A DNA stretch of 64,000 bases from Aquipluma nitroreducens (GTDB taxonomy: Bacteria; Bacteroidota; Bacteroidia; Bacteroidales; Prolixibacteraceae): NCBI RefSeq assembly GCF_009689585.1, contig NZ_AP018694.1:4951501-5015500 (forward strand), written 5' to 3'. Numbering within the stretch: the first letter of the stretch is position 1; each line of letters starts with the position of its first letter. The notes beneath the pieces are model-generated. The model was not told where the DNA came from. It saw only the letters and a program-made list of their open reading frames with translations, and ran no database searches. The position numbers were made by a program, and so were the translations under genes. Of this stretch, positions 28,147-36,330 are shown piece after piece.

Positions 28147-29541
28147 CTATTTCTTTTTATTGAGTTTTCCGCTGTTTGTCCACAGAGTTATTCTTCCCAT
28201 CCGGTCAAATGGCGGGTAAGTATGCATATTTCCTGTTACCAGATCAATTTGTCCGTCATTGTTAAAATCGCCGGGTTCGCAACAAAGAATATGCGTCGGA
28301 TTCTTGGTGATTTCATGTTTAGTGTATTGCATATTCCCTGTATTCTCAAGCCAGATTAAACTATACGAATCGGGTTTATCCCATAAATTAAATTCGCTTA
28401 CTACGAAAAGATCAAGATCACCGTCATTGTCGATATCAGCAGCACGCACATTGGTTGCACCGGTAAAACTACAAAGCCTGTGAAACTCAAATTTCATGTC
28501 TCCCTTGTTTTCAAGCCATTGTGCACCATGCCAAGGGCGTCCTTGTGGCGGAATATAATCAAAGGCATCTCCGTTGCTATATAAAATATCCATGTCTCCA
28601 TCTTTGTCCAGATCGCACATCGAAATACCGCTTGAACCGTAATCCTGGTTACTTGATCCCCAAATAAGCTTGGGCTGAAAATTTCCCTTTCCATCGTTGA
28701 TGAAGCAATAAATCTCTTCCCATTCCTGGCTTACCAATGAAACAATGTCGAGATCGCCGTCGTTATCAACATCTACGATTTCTACATTGATTGGTCCCGA
28801 AAGATTTTGAAGGATATGTTGTTTAAATTTCCAGCCGCCCATATTCTCAATCCAGCGAGTTTCCCCATCGTCATAGCCGAATTGTGCAACGGCCAGATCC
28901 ATATCTCCGTCTTTGTCCAGATCGCCTGCCCGAACATCCGAAACTCGCGCAATCTTATCCACAACCAAATGTTTGGTGAAATGACTATGCCCATCGTTTT
29001 CAAGAATAACTACCGAGCCTATTTTGTCGTTGTTAGGAAACAACATTCCCAAAACAGCAAGAATAAGGTCCAAATCACCATCATTATCGAAATCGATGGC
29101 CTGAATGTGCGCCGGAGCTATTAAATCACCTGCAAGAATTGATTCGGTGTAGACTCCTGCCGGATACTGCCTGATCCAGTTGATGGTGTTGTTTTTTGCA
29201 TCACAATCAATCACATCGAGCAATCCGTCACCATCCAGATCGACAGCTTGCAGATGTGAAATGAGTGGTGGTTCGGTAAATTTCATTCCGATAGGTAATG
29301 AAGTAAGGAAATCGATTTTTTCACCTGAATTATTTATTGCCGCATTTTCGGAACCCGCTTCTTTCGAACCCGTTTTGGTAGTGATTCTCTTGATGGCATC
29401 TCCCATGCTCATTCCACTGCGTCTGGCCTGATAATTCAGGAATAAGAGTGGGATTCCAACGATTACGATTAAAATTACGAGGATCGGAATGAGGTTCTTC
29501 AGGCCTTTATTCTTTTTTTGTGAAGTTTTTTCTTTCATCAT
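28147..29541 (-). CDS. Membrane-anchored FG-GAP/VCBS beta-propeller protein
   Basis: 464 residues with an N-terminal anchor (LIPILVILIVIVGIPLLFL, residues about 17-36), a linker, and a periplasmic seven-bladed propeller. Each blade carries a calcium-binding DxDxDGDxD loop: DLDGDGLLD, DFDNDGDLD, DLDKDGDMD (twice), DVDNDGDLD, DIDNDGDLD and DFNNDGQID. The propeller probably serves as a binding or scaffold module. It is divergent from the CuA-polyferredoxin gene (about 200 bp between starts), and the pair may be coregulated. A function in that redox system is an inference from position. Either of two adjacent ATG codons could be the start. Confidence 0.85.
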   Translation of the reverse strand: MMKEKTSQKKNKGLKNLIPILVILIVIVGIPLLFLNYQARRSGMSMGDAIKRITTKTGSKEAGSENAAINNSGEKIDFLTSLPIGMKFTEPPLISHLQAVDLDGDGLLDVIDCDAKNNTINWIRQYPAGVYTESILAGDLIAPAHIQAIDFDNDGDLDLILAVLGMLFPNNDKIGSVVILENDGHSHFTKHLVVDKIARVSDVRAGDLDKDGDMDLAVAQFGYDDGETRWIENMGGWKFKQHILQNLSGPINVEIVDVDNDGDLDIVSLVSQEWEEIYCFINDGKGNFQPKLIWGSSNQDYGSSGISMCDLDKDGDMDILYSNGDAFDYIPPQGRPWHGAQWLENKGDMKFEFHRLCSFTGATNVRAADIDNDGDLDLFVVSEFNLWDKPDSYSLIWLENTGNMQYTKHEITKNPTHILCCEPGDFNNDGQIDLVTGNMHTYPPFDRMGRITLWTNSGKLNKKK

Positions 29542-29738
29542 GGTTTAAATTCTGGAGGATATGGTTTAGTATAGTTCGTGCTTCGTTGCATTCGACATAA
29601 AACTAATTAAAAAACTAAATTCTCTTGAGTTTTTTTTATAAAATAGTTACTATTGATCCCTGAATCCTTGATTTTAAAGAAAGCTTGAGAGTCTAAAACT
29701 AACGTTTACCAAAACTATACCTGATCTTAACTTGCACC

Positions 29739-31685
29739 TTGAAAAATTTCAGAAAAAACATCTTATACATTCTAATTATTTTTGCGTTTGGATTGATTCC
29801 TGCTTTGATCTGCCAAAATTTTACGGGAAAACCTGTTGATCGGAACATTCATGTGCGAAGCTTCCGGTACGGGAAAGATCCTTCCGTAATCCGTTGCAAT
29901 CGTGGAGACCGACTGCATCTGACTTTCTCAACCGAAGATACCGGGCATTCATTTTTCCTCGAAGAATTTGACATGGATGCGAAGATTAGTCCGGCTCGTG
30001 ATAAAGTTGAGGTTTTCAGGCCGAGCGATCCAACGAAGGAATCAGTTACAACAGAAGAAGTGACGTTTACGGCAAGTCATCCGGGAATTTTGAATTACCT
30101 GGTTGCCCGAAGCAATTACCGCTGTCATGTTTGGTGTGGACCGATGCATGCTTTTGAAATGGGAAAGCTGGTGATTTGGCCCAATACTTTGCTGATTTTC
30201 AGCCTTGGGTGCGTGCTTGGAATACTGGTTTTAGGATTGATCGGCATTTTCAGGAAAAAAGCAGAGGAATCACCTGTAAATGTTGAAGAATCAGCTTATA
30301 GCGATGTTCTGAAAAACGCTCCGGTTCTCCGGAAGATAATTTCGTCCAGATGGCCGCAAATCATTTTAGCCATACTCTCCATGATGATGATTTACGTGGT
30401 GCTCCTGACTACTTTGTTTGGAACTAAAGTTTCTGGCCGTAATCTGGGAGTTCTTTTGATGTGGGCAATCTGGTTGTTTTTACTTGTGGCTTTTCTAACT
30501 CCCTTTTTAGGAAGAATATGGTGCACGATTTGCCCCTTGCCAGTTTTTGGAGACTGGTTGCAACGCCGATCGTTTTTCACTCCTCAAAAAGGTAAGACCA
30601 ATGAATACAACAATTGGTATTCAGGTCTATTCCTGAAATGGCCGGCATACCTAAAAAACGATTGGTTGAAACTGATTGTTTTCTTGATCCTGACTACTTT
30701 TTCTACCACGCTAGTAGCCAATCCAATGGCTTCAGCGATAGCGGTAATTTTGCTTGTTCTGGCTCCTACATTGATGTCTGTATTCTGGGAAAACCGTACT
30801 TTCTGCCGCTACATTTGCCCTGTAAGTGCATTCGTTGGCCCTTTTTCCCGGATGAGCCCGATTGCTCTTCGAAGTAAATCTCAGCAGACTTGCGATAACT
30901 GTAAACCTCATTATTGTCAAAAAGGAAGCCCCAAAGGATGGGCGTGTCCATATGGTTTGAATGTGGGGCAAATCAAAGAAAATCAGGATTGTGGACTTTG
31001 TCTGGAATGTACCCGAAGTTGTTTGTATAACAATGTAACCATCTACAAACGGCCTTTTTTCTCCGAACTTGGAATACGGAGTAGGAGCGAAGCCTGGCTG
31101 ACGATGGCTGTGTTCTCACTTTCAATTGTGTACAGCATTTTGTATGAAGGAACCTGGTCCGAAGTTCGTGACTATGTCAATATTCTGGACAAACAAAACT
31201 GGGGTCTTTTCGGTTTATACACCTTGTTTGTTTGGACACTTTCATTGGTTTTGGTTCCCGGCCTGGTTTATCTTTTGTCGTGGACAGCAACAAAACTCTC
31301 CGGAATAAAACACAGCACCAATGAAGTGTTTCTGGCTTCAACCGGGGCTTTGCTTCCATTAGGGCTGATGCTTTGGATCGCTTTTGTCATCCCGATGCTC
31401 TTTGTCAATGTCACTTTTATTCTTCAATCCATGTCCGATCCATTCGGCTGGGGTTGGGATTTTTTCGGTACGGCAAATATTCCATGGCATCAGTTTGTGC
31501 CAAGTCTTGTTCCCTGGCTTCAGTCATTGCTTATTTTAATCGGACTTGGCTACAGTTTGCGGAATCTAAAAAAGACATTGTCGAATGAATATCTTTCAGC
31601 AAAAAAGCTATTTCTGATTATGTTGCCGATGGCTGTTCTAATTATAACAGTGGCAGTGTTTATGATATTTTTTCATACGAACTAG
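29739..31685 (+). CDS. CuA-cupredoxin fused to NosR/NapH-like polyferredoxin membrane protein
   Basis: 648 residues from a TTG start; no ATG fits. After an N-terminal helix, a periplasmic cupredoxin domain (about 30-140) ends in CHVWCGPMHAFEM, matching the CuA pattern CxxxCxxxHxxM, with the first ligand likely the His in DTGHSFF. A membrane region follows, with the NapH/NosR-type CTICPLPVFGDW and CRYICPVSAF motifs. A cytoplasmic 4Fe-4S segment has CDNCKPHYC and CGLCLECTRSC with its following turns. Four more helices end the protein. It likely moves electrons from the quinone or cytoplasm side to a periplasmic carrier. N2O-reduction genes (nosZ, nosL, nosD) are absent from the window. Confidence 0.85.
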   Translation: MKNFRKNILYILIIFAFGLIPALICQNFTGKPVDRNIHVRSFRYGKDPSVIRCNRGDRLHLTFSTEDTGHSFFLEEFDMDAKISPARDKVEVFRPSDPTKESVTTEEVTFTASHPGILNYLVARSNYRCHVWCGPMHAFEMGKLVIWPNTLLIFSLGCVLGILVLGLIGIFRKKAEESPVNVEESAYSDVLKNAPVLRKIISSRWPQIILAILSMMMIYVVLLTTLFGTKVSGRNLGVLLMWAIWLFLLVAFLTPFLGRIWCTICPLPVFGDWLQRRSFFTPQKGKTNEYNNWYSGLFLKWPAYLKNDWLKLIVFLILTTFSTTLVANPMASAIAVILLVLAPTLMSVFWENRTFCRYICPVSAFVGPFSRMSPIALRSKSQQTCDNCKPHYCQKGSPKGWACPYGLNVGQIKENQDCGLCLECTRSCLYNNVTIYKRPFFSELGIRSRSEAWLTMAVFSLSIVYSILYEGTWSEVRDYVNILDKQNWGLFGLYTLFVWTLSLVLVPGLVYLLSWTATKLSGIKHSTNEVFLASTGALLPLGLMLWIAFVIPMLFVNVTFILQSMSDPFGWGWDFFGTANIPWHQFVPSLVPWLQSLLILIGLGYSLRNLKKTLSNEYLSAKKLFLIMLPMAVLIITVAVFMIFFHTN

Positions 31686-31801
31686 AAAAGATTCAGGAAC
31701 TTAGCTGGGAGGGTTTATATGCCTTTGGGGCAAACAATAGAATCTTTAAAACTGATCTGAATTTAAATTTTGATATATTTAGCCAACTAAACTTAAGCAG
31801 A

Positions 31802-33598
31802 ATGTTCAAGAAAAAGAAGAATATTTTTTTTATTGCCGGACTTGTTATTGTTTTAATTGTTTTGGTAAAGATCGTTCCGGAAATTCCTTACCGAAGCAAT
31901 ATTCCATCACTTCCTGATCTGACAAACGTCTCTGATTCTCTCAGAGTCCAAATTAAAGTGGCATCCTCCAAAGCATATCGTAATCCCTCTTGTGATAATC
32001 TGGGAAGGCTTGGGATGGTTTATCATTCAAGTACATATTACAAAGAGGCACAAGTGTGCTACGAGCTTGCCATTAAAAGAGACAAGACGCAATGGATCTG
32101 GAATTATTATTTGGGTTCCCTAAATATGGAAATGGGTGAATCTGAGAAAGCGATTACTAATTTTAAGACGGTTATAAAACTTAATCCTGACAATCACCTG
32201 GCTTGGTATTATCTTGGTATTGCTTATGAAAACATTGGGGAAAACGATAAGGCAGAATTAGCTTTTTTAAATATTGAATCATTAAAAGGAGACGATAGTC
32301 GGGGTGAATTACCACAACGGACCGACCATTTTACATTGAATATTTATGCCAGGTATCAGATGGCCCGCATATACATGAAGGCCGAAAAATTGGGTTATGC
32401 TGAAAATGTTCTTCGGCAAATCCTTTACGAAAATCGCTCGTTTGGAGCTGCATACCGACTTCTCGGAGATATATACAGCAAAAAGGGAAACAAGGCGCTA
32501 AGCGACCAGTTTATTTTACGGGCGAATGATAAGATTACCTACAATATCCCAGTTGATAACCTGATGGATAAGTTAACCCTGCTTTCAAAATCCGATCTTT
32601 ATTTATTGAAGCAAATTGATGAGGCTAAAAGAACCATTTATCCTGAATGGGTTTATAAACTGATCAGTAATGCATTGCAGGTTATGCCTGAAAATAAATA
32701 TGTAATTTCGAAAGCAGTTAAGTTTTATGTTGAAATTGGTGCAGCTAAACTGGCATTTCCGCTTCTTACTAAGCATTTGGATTATTACAAGGATGATGTT
32801 AACGAAATCAACGAGGTGGCTAATTTGTTGGTGAAGGACGGTGCGTATTCTGAATCGTTGCCCTATTTTAATCAGACTTTGAAGCTCAATCCTGAAGCAA
32901 CCGATCAAAAACTAAGTCTGGTATTTGCTTCATACAAGGCTGGAATGAAGGACAAATCTCTGATTTTTTTAGATGAACTAATTAATAAGGATAAGAATGA
33001 TGTTGCGGTAATCTCGCGAGGTATATATGTTTTGTTGACTTTGGGTGAAATTGAAAAGGCAAAAGCTTATTTAGGTGAACTTAAAGGGACTGCACTCACG
33101 AATCCGAAAGTGCAACAGTGCGCCGGAATGATTGCAGAACATGAAGGCAAACCGGATGTTGCACTTACTCAATATGAAAAATCGTTTGGTGGTGATCCGA
33201 TGGATTTAAATACTATAGAAATGCTTGGAAATATACTTGTGAAAAAGGAATTATGGAATCGGGCCATTGAACATTTCAGAAAAGCGCTGACCTACCATCC
33301 TAATGAAGCATTTTTACTGGAAAGGCTGGGAACCTTGTTAATTACTTGTCCGGTTATTTCGCTCCGAAAAATTGATGAAGGTATTGAATATGCTCAACGG
33401 GCAGTAGACCATAAGTCCTGCTCAACCGAGACTGCAATTGCAGCAGGGAGCAGCTTAGCGGAGGCCTACACAGCCAAAAAAGATAAAAAAACGGCCCTTA
33501 GTTATTTGAATATGGTCATTGACTTGGCTCAAAACAGCAATACCCCCAAAGATTATCAGCTAAATCTCCAAAGAAAATTAAAGGAGCTTAGTCAATAG
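31802..33598 (+). CDS. Membrane-anchored TPR-repeat protein
   Basis: 598 residues with an N-terminal anchor (FIAGLVIVLIVLVKIV, residues about 10-25), then many tetratricopeptide repeats through to the end. Good repeats are YYLGSLNMEMGESEKAITNF, AWYYLGIAYENIGENDKAEL and ALTYHPNEAFLLERLGTLLI. It is 116 bp after the CuA-polyferredoxin gene on the same strand, and probably cotranscribed. Anchored TPR and FG-GAP proteins beside a redox protein suggest an assembly or scaffold role in the periplasm (inference). No catalytic domain is seen. Confidence 0.85.
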   Translation: MFKKKKNIFFIAGLVIVLIVLVKIVPEIPYRSNIPSLPDLTNVSDSLRVQIKVASSKAYRNPSCDNLGRLGMVYHSSTYYKEAQVCYELAIKRDKTQWIWNYYLGSLNMEMGESEKAITNFKTVIKLNPDNHLAWYYLGIAYENIGENDKAELAFLNIESLKGDDSRGELPQRTDHFTLNIYARYQMARIYMKAEKLGYAENVLRQILYENRSFGAAYRLLGDIYSKKGNKALSDQFILRANDKITYNIPVDNLMDKLTLLSKSDLYLLKQIDEAKRTIYPEWVYKLISNALQVMPENKYVISKAVKFYVEIGAAKLAFPLLTKHLDYYKDDVNEINEVANLLVKDGAYSESLPYFNQTLKLNPEATDQKLSLVFASYKAGMKDKSLIFLDELINKDKNDVAVISRGIYVLLTLGEIEKAKAYLGELKGTALTNPKVQQCAGMIAEHEGKPDVALTQYEKSFGGDPMDLNTIEMLGNILVKKELWNRAIEHFRKALTYHPNEAFLLERLGTLLITCPVISLRKIDEGIEYAQRAVDHKSCSTETAIAAGSSLAEAYTAKKDKKTALSYLNMVIDLAQNSNTPKDYQLNLQRKLKELSQ

Positions 33599-33700
33599 CA
33601 CTAGTTTCTTGTTTGTAAATATTCAGCAAAATGATTTAAAATGAAACCTTCTGAAGATCTTAAGATTGGTGGGTCATGTCGTTTAATTTCGGCTAAAGAC

Positions 33701-34696
33701 CTACTTTATATCTATTGATTCATGAAGCAGGGAAAATGATCTCAACTTTGCCTCCTTATCGTATATATTACTTGAAACCATAAGTTCATCAATACCGGTT
33801 TCAGCTATAAATTGGGATAGCTTATTTCTCAATGTATCACTGTTGCCAGTAAAAGTGCAAGCCATCATACTATTTACTGCTGAACGCACGGCAGGAATTC
33901 TAAATGTTTCTGGTAATTCTCCGGGTGGCTGTATGGGTTTGCGCGAATTGGTAACCAGTCCAACGAATAAGCGGATAAGGCTTGTTGACAGAAATTCAGC
34001 TTCAACATCAGTCTCTGCGGCAATGACATTGACACATGCCATTACGTAGGGCTGATTTAACTGTTTGGAGGATTTGAAATTTTTACGGTAAATATCTATT
34101 GCCATCCGGAATTGTGCCGGAGCAAAATGAGCAGCAAACGCATATGGTAGTCCCATTTGAGCAGCCAGGTAAGCACTGTCGGTACTTGAACCTAAAATCC
34201 AGAGAGGTATGTTTAATCCTTCTCCAGGGAAAGCACGCACATTTGCTGAACTATTCTCCTTACTGAAATAGGTCTGTAATTGCTTTATGTCGTTGGGAAA
34301 ATCATAGGTAGAGTTCATGTTGTTACGTCTTAATGCCATCGCCGTTAGTTGGTCCGTCCCTGGTGCCCTTCCCAGGCCAAGATCAATTCTTCCGGGATAT
34401 ATGGTTTCCAAAGTTCCGAATTGTTCTGCGATCACCAACGGGCTGTGGTTCGGTAGCATGATTCCTCCTGAACCTACGCGAATCCTGTTTGTTTTGGAGG
34501 CAACGTGGCTAATCAATACCGCCGTTGCTGAACTTGCAACAAATTCCATGTTGTGATGCTCTGCCATCCAGATCCGTTTATATCCCAGTGATTCTGTGTG
34601 TATAGCCACTTCAGTTGTTCTTTCAATGGCGCTTCGCAGATTTCCTCCTTCAACAACTGTTGCCAATTCCAGAACTGATAAAGGTATTTTATGCAT
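33701..34696 (-). CDS. LLM-class flavin-dependent oxidoreductase (luciferase-like)
   Basis: About 331 residues from ATG 34696 ([18 protein letters not shown]); the frame to 34789 adds a leader not seen in the family. It is a TIM-barrel of the bacterial luciferase-like group: [42 protein letters not shown]-type phosphate loop, [31 protein letters not shown]. It uses reduced flavin supplied by a partner reductase; the substrate is unknown. It is monocistronic, convergent with the TPR gene, and an IS3 element lies 156 bp upstream of its start. Confidence 0.88.
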   Translation of the reverse strand: MHKIPLSVLELATVVEGGNLRSAIERTTEVAIHTESLGYKRIWMAEHHNMEFVASSATAVLISHVASKTNRIRVGSGGIMLPNHSPLVIAEQFGTLETIYPGRIDLGLGRAPGTDQLTAMALRRNNMNSTYDFPNDIKQLQTYFSKENSSANVRAFPGEGLNIPLWILGSSTDSAYLAAQMGLPYAFAAHFAPAQFRMAIDIYRKNFKSSKQLNQPYVMACVNVIAAETDVEAEFLSTSLIRLFVGLVTNSRKPIQPPGELPETFRIPAVRSAVNSMMACTFTGNSDTLRNKLSQFIAETGIDELMVSSNIYDKEAKLRSFSLLHESIDIK

Positions 34697-34878
34697 TGTT
34701 ATTGTTTTTAATCGAAAGTTTGACCTGTACGATGTGAAATTAATGATTGCCTGTTGATCTGTTTGGAGATTTAGAACAGTTAAAGGCAAGAATAGTTTGG
34801 TTTGTCAATTCTGGAACTTTTTTTTGCGGTTCTGAGTTTGGTTAACCATCTGACTAGTCCTAAATAAGCGATACAGAT

Positions 34879-35820
34879 TTATAGGACTAAATTAATAGAT
34901 TCACTGACCGTTTCAAAGCTAGCTTTGAAACGGTCAGTTTTTTTATAGCTTTTAATTTTAATGGTCTGTTGTTTATGCATTTGCTCCGGAGTTAGCATGT
35001 GGCAAGACCAATGAGGTCGTTTGGTATTGTAAATTTCAATACTGTCTTTTACTAACTGTTGCATCACCGGGAGTTCTACCCGGTAATCTTCAAGCATAAA
35101 TTCCTGTTTCAGTATCCCGTTAACACGCTCTGCAACGGCATTGGTATAGGGATCGTACGATTCGGTCATACTGCATCTTACCTTCTTCCTGGTTAAAATT
35201 TGCTGGTAGGCATCGCAACAATACTGTAAGCCTCTGTCTGAGTGGTGTATCAGTGTATTGGCTTTGTACGACCGGCTTTTCAATCCTTGTTTTAAAGCAC
35301 GTATGGCACCATCTGAGCTCAGGTTTTCTGAAACATCATGCCCGACTATCTTCTTGGAATAAGCATCGGTTACCAAGGCCAGGTATTGCTGGTTCTCCCG
35401 ATTCCCGATGTAAGTGATGTCGGCTACCCAAACCTGCTCCGGTTGCGTTGGAACAAGTTCTGCAACCAGGTTCTTGTGTTTATGGAAACGGTGATGTGAA
35501 TCCGTAGTTTTCCGATAACTCCTTGCTGGTTTTATCAGCAGGTGGTTTGCCTTCAGGATAGAAAAAAGCCGATCCCTGCCCACTCCCAGTGCTTTGAGCC
35601 GATCCTCCAACAAATAGTATAGCTTACGGGTACCAAGACGCGGCAATTGCCGGCGAACCTGATGCACCATCGCAACTACCTGCGAGGCTTTCCCCCGGCT
35701 TCGAGTCAAAGAGGATTTACTGCGATAATATACCTGTCTGCTTACCCCGAACAAGTCACAGGCTGAAACTATCGTTTCTTTTCTTTCTTCACGGCTTCGG
35801 TCGACTGTTCGGGTAAACAT
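34879..35820 (-). CDS. IS3 family transposase OrfB (DDE integrase)
   Basis: 313 residues: HTH_21-like region (VRRQLPRLGTRKLYYLLEDR), then an rve integrase core with the DDE triad. The first Asp is in VWVADITYIGN, the second in HHSDRGLQY, and the Glu is in NAVAERVNGILKQEF. It is made as an OrfAB fusion by -1 frameshifting. The heptamer A-AAA-AAA covers 35820-35826 just where orfA and orfB overlap. Its own ATG at 35820 overlaps the slip site. The last codons contain a 34-bp palindrome (34904-34937). Confidence 0.92.
   Translation of the reverse strand: MFTRTVDRSREERKETIVSACDLFGVSRQVYYRSKSSLTRSRGKASQVVAMVHQVRRQLPRLGTRKLYYLLEDRLKALGVGRDRLFSILKANHLLIKPARSYRKTTDSHHRFHKHKNLVAELVPTQPEQVWVADITYIGNRENQQYLALVTDAYSKKIVGHDVSENLSSDGAIRALKQGLKSRSYKANTLIHHSDRGLQYCCDAYQQILTRKKVRCSMTESYDPYTNAVAERVNGILKQEFMLEDYRVELPVMQQLVKDSIEIYNTKRPHWSCHMLTPEQMHKQQTIKIKSYKKTDRFKASFETVSESINLVL
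34904..34944 (+). terminator. 34-bp perfect palindrome plus T7 inside the end of orfB
   Basis: 34904-34937 is a perfect palindrome centred on GCTAGC, followed on the + strand by seven T. It reads as a terminator for transcription entering the element from the left, against orfB. It probably shields the transposase mRNA from antisense transcripts. Confidence 0.65.
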
Positions 35821-36203
35821 TTTTTTCTGATCGGGATATTGAACTCTTTCTCGGCCAAATCAATCATCATATCAAACAGGACCGCCTTGCGGTCGGCCCG
35901 GTCGATCTGGTGCTCTAAAAAAGCTTTTTGCTTCTCCAGTAACTTGACCTTTTGCTCCAGTTCAAGAATCGTTTGTTCCTGGCTCTTTGGCATATGCGAT
36001 GGAGTTTGGTTTTCCCAATCAAAGGTACCATATTTCCGGAGCCAATTGATGACTGTCGCATTCCCCTGGATACCATATTTACGCTGAGCCCCTTTTAAAC
36101 TGAGATGACCTCGTTCTACTTCATGAACTACTCCAAGTTTGAAGGTCATCGAATAATCCTTCTGACTGCGCTTAATGTACTCTTTAATAATTTCTTCTTT
36201 CAT
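35769..36203 (-). CDS. IS3 family transposase OrfA (HTH protein)
   Basis: 144 residues. The N-terminal helix-turn-helix of the Tnp/IS150 type (FKLGVVHEVERGHLSLKGAQ, GNATVINWLRKYG) binds the element ends. A leucine-zipper-like coiled coil follows (LELEQKVKLLEKQKAFLEHQ), for multimerisation. It shares 52 bp with orfB in the -1 frame, with the slippery A7 run at 35820-35826. Translation past the slip site ends after a short tail rich in Lys (VKKEKKR). Full length for the family. Confidence 0.9.
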   Translation of the reverse strand: MKEEIIKEYIKRSQKDYSMTFKLGVVHEVERGHLSLKGAQRKYGIQGNATVINWLRKYGTFDWENQTPSHMPKSQEQTILELEQKVKLLEKQKAFLEHQIDRADRKAVLFDMMIDLAEKEFNIPIRKKCLPEQSTEAVKKEKKR

Positions 36204-36253
36204 AGTGTTACTTGTTGTGTAACGCTATTTCAGGACTAGACAATCTAAAAACA

Positions 36254-36285
36254 AAAGGGAACAACCCTTTCGGATCATTCCCTTT
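36254..36285 (-). terminator. ppdK terminator
   Basis: AAAGGGAA (36254-36261) pairs with TTCCCTTT (36278-36285). On the minus strand a TTGTTTTT run follows. It lies about 45 bp after the ppdK stop; the IS3 right end begins 15 bp beyond. Confidence 0.65.
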
Positions 36286-36330
36286 ATTTATTTTTAACTC
36301 CGGACTTCGAACTTCGGACTCCGAACTTTT

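Larger units (their letters stand above)
34855..36238 (-). mobile_element. Complete IS3-family insertion sequence (about 1384 bp)
   Basis: Ends are imperfect inverted repeats: TAGTCCTAAATAAGCG at the left (34855) and, reverse-complemented, TAGTCCTGAAATAGCG at the right (13 of 16 match). Both are flanked by a 3-bp GAC (34852-34854, 36239-36241), the expected short target duplication. It carries orfA and orfB in -1 relation. Intact ends, target duplication and open frames argue for a recent insertion. It landed just beyond the ppdK terminator without breaking a gene. Confidence 0.9.

Noticed and set aside
29739-31685. True NosR or part of a nos operon
   Set aside because: No NosR FMN-binding domain is present and nosZ, nosD, nosF, nosY and nosL are absent from the window.
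34904-34937. Operator or recombination site
   Set aside because: The trailing T7 and position at the transposon edge make a terminator the simpler reading.
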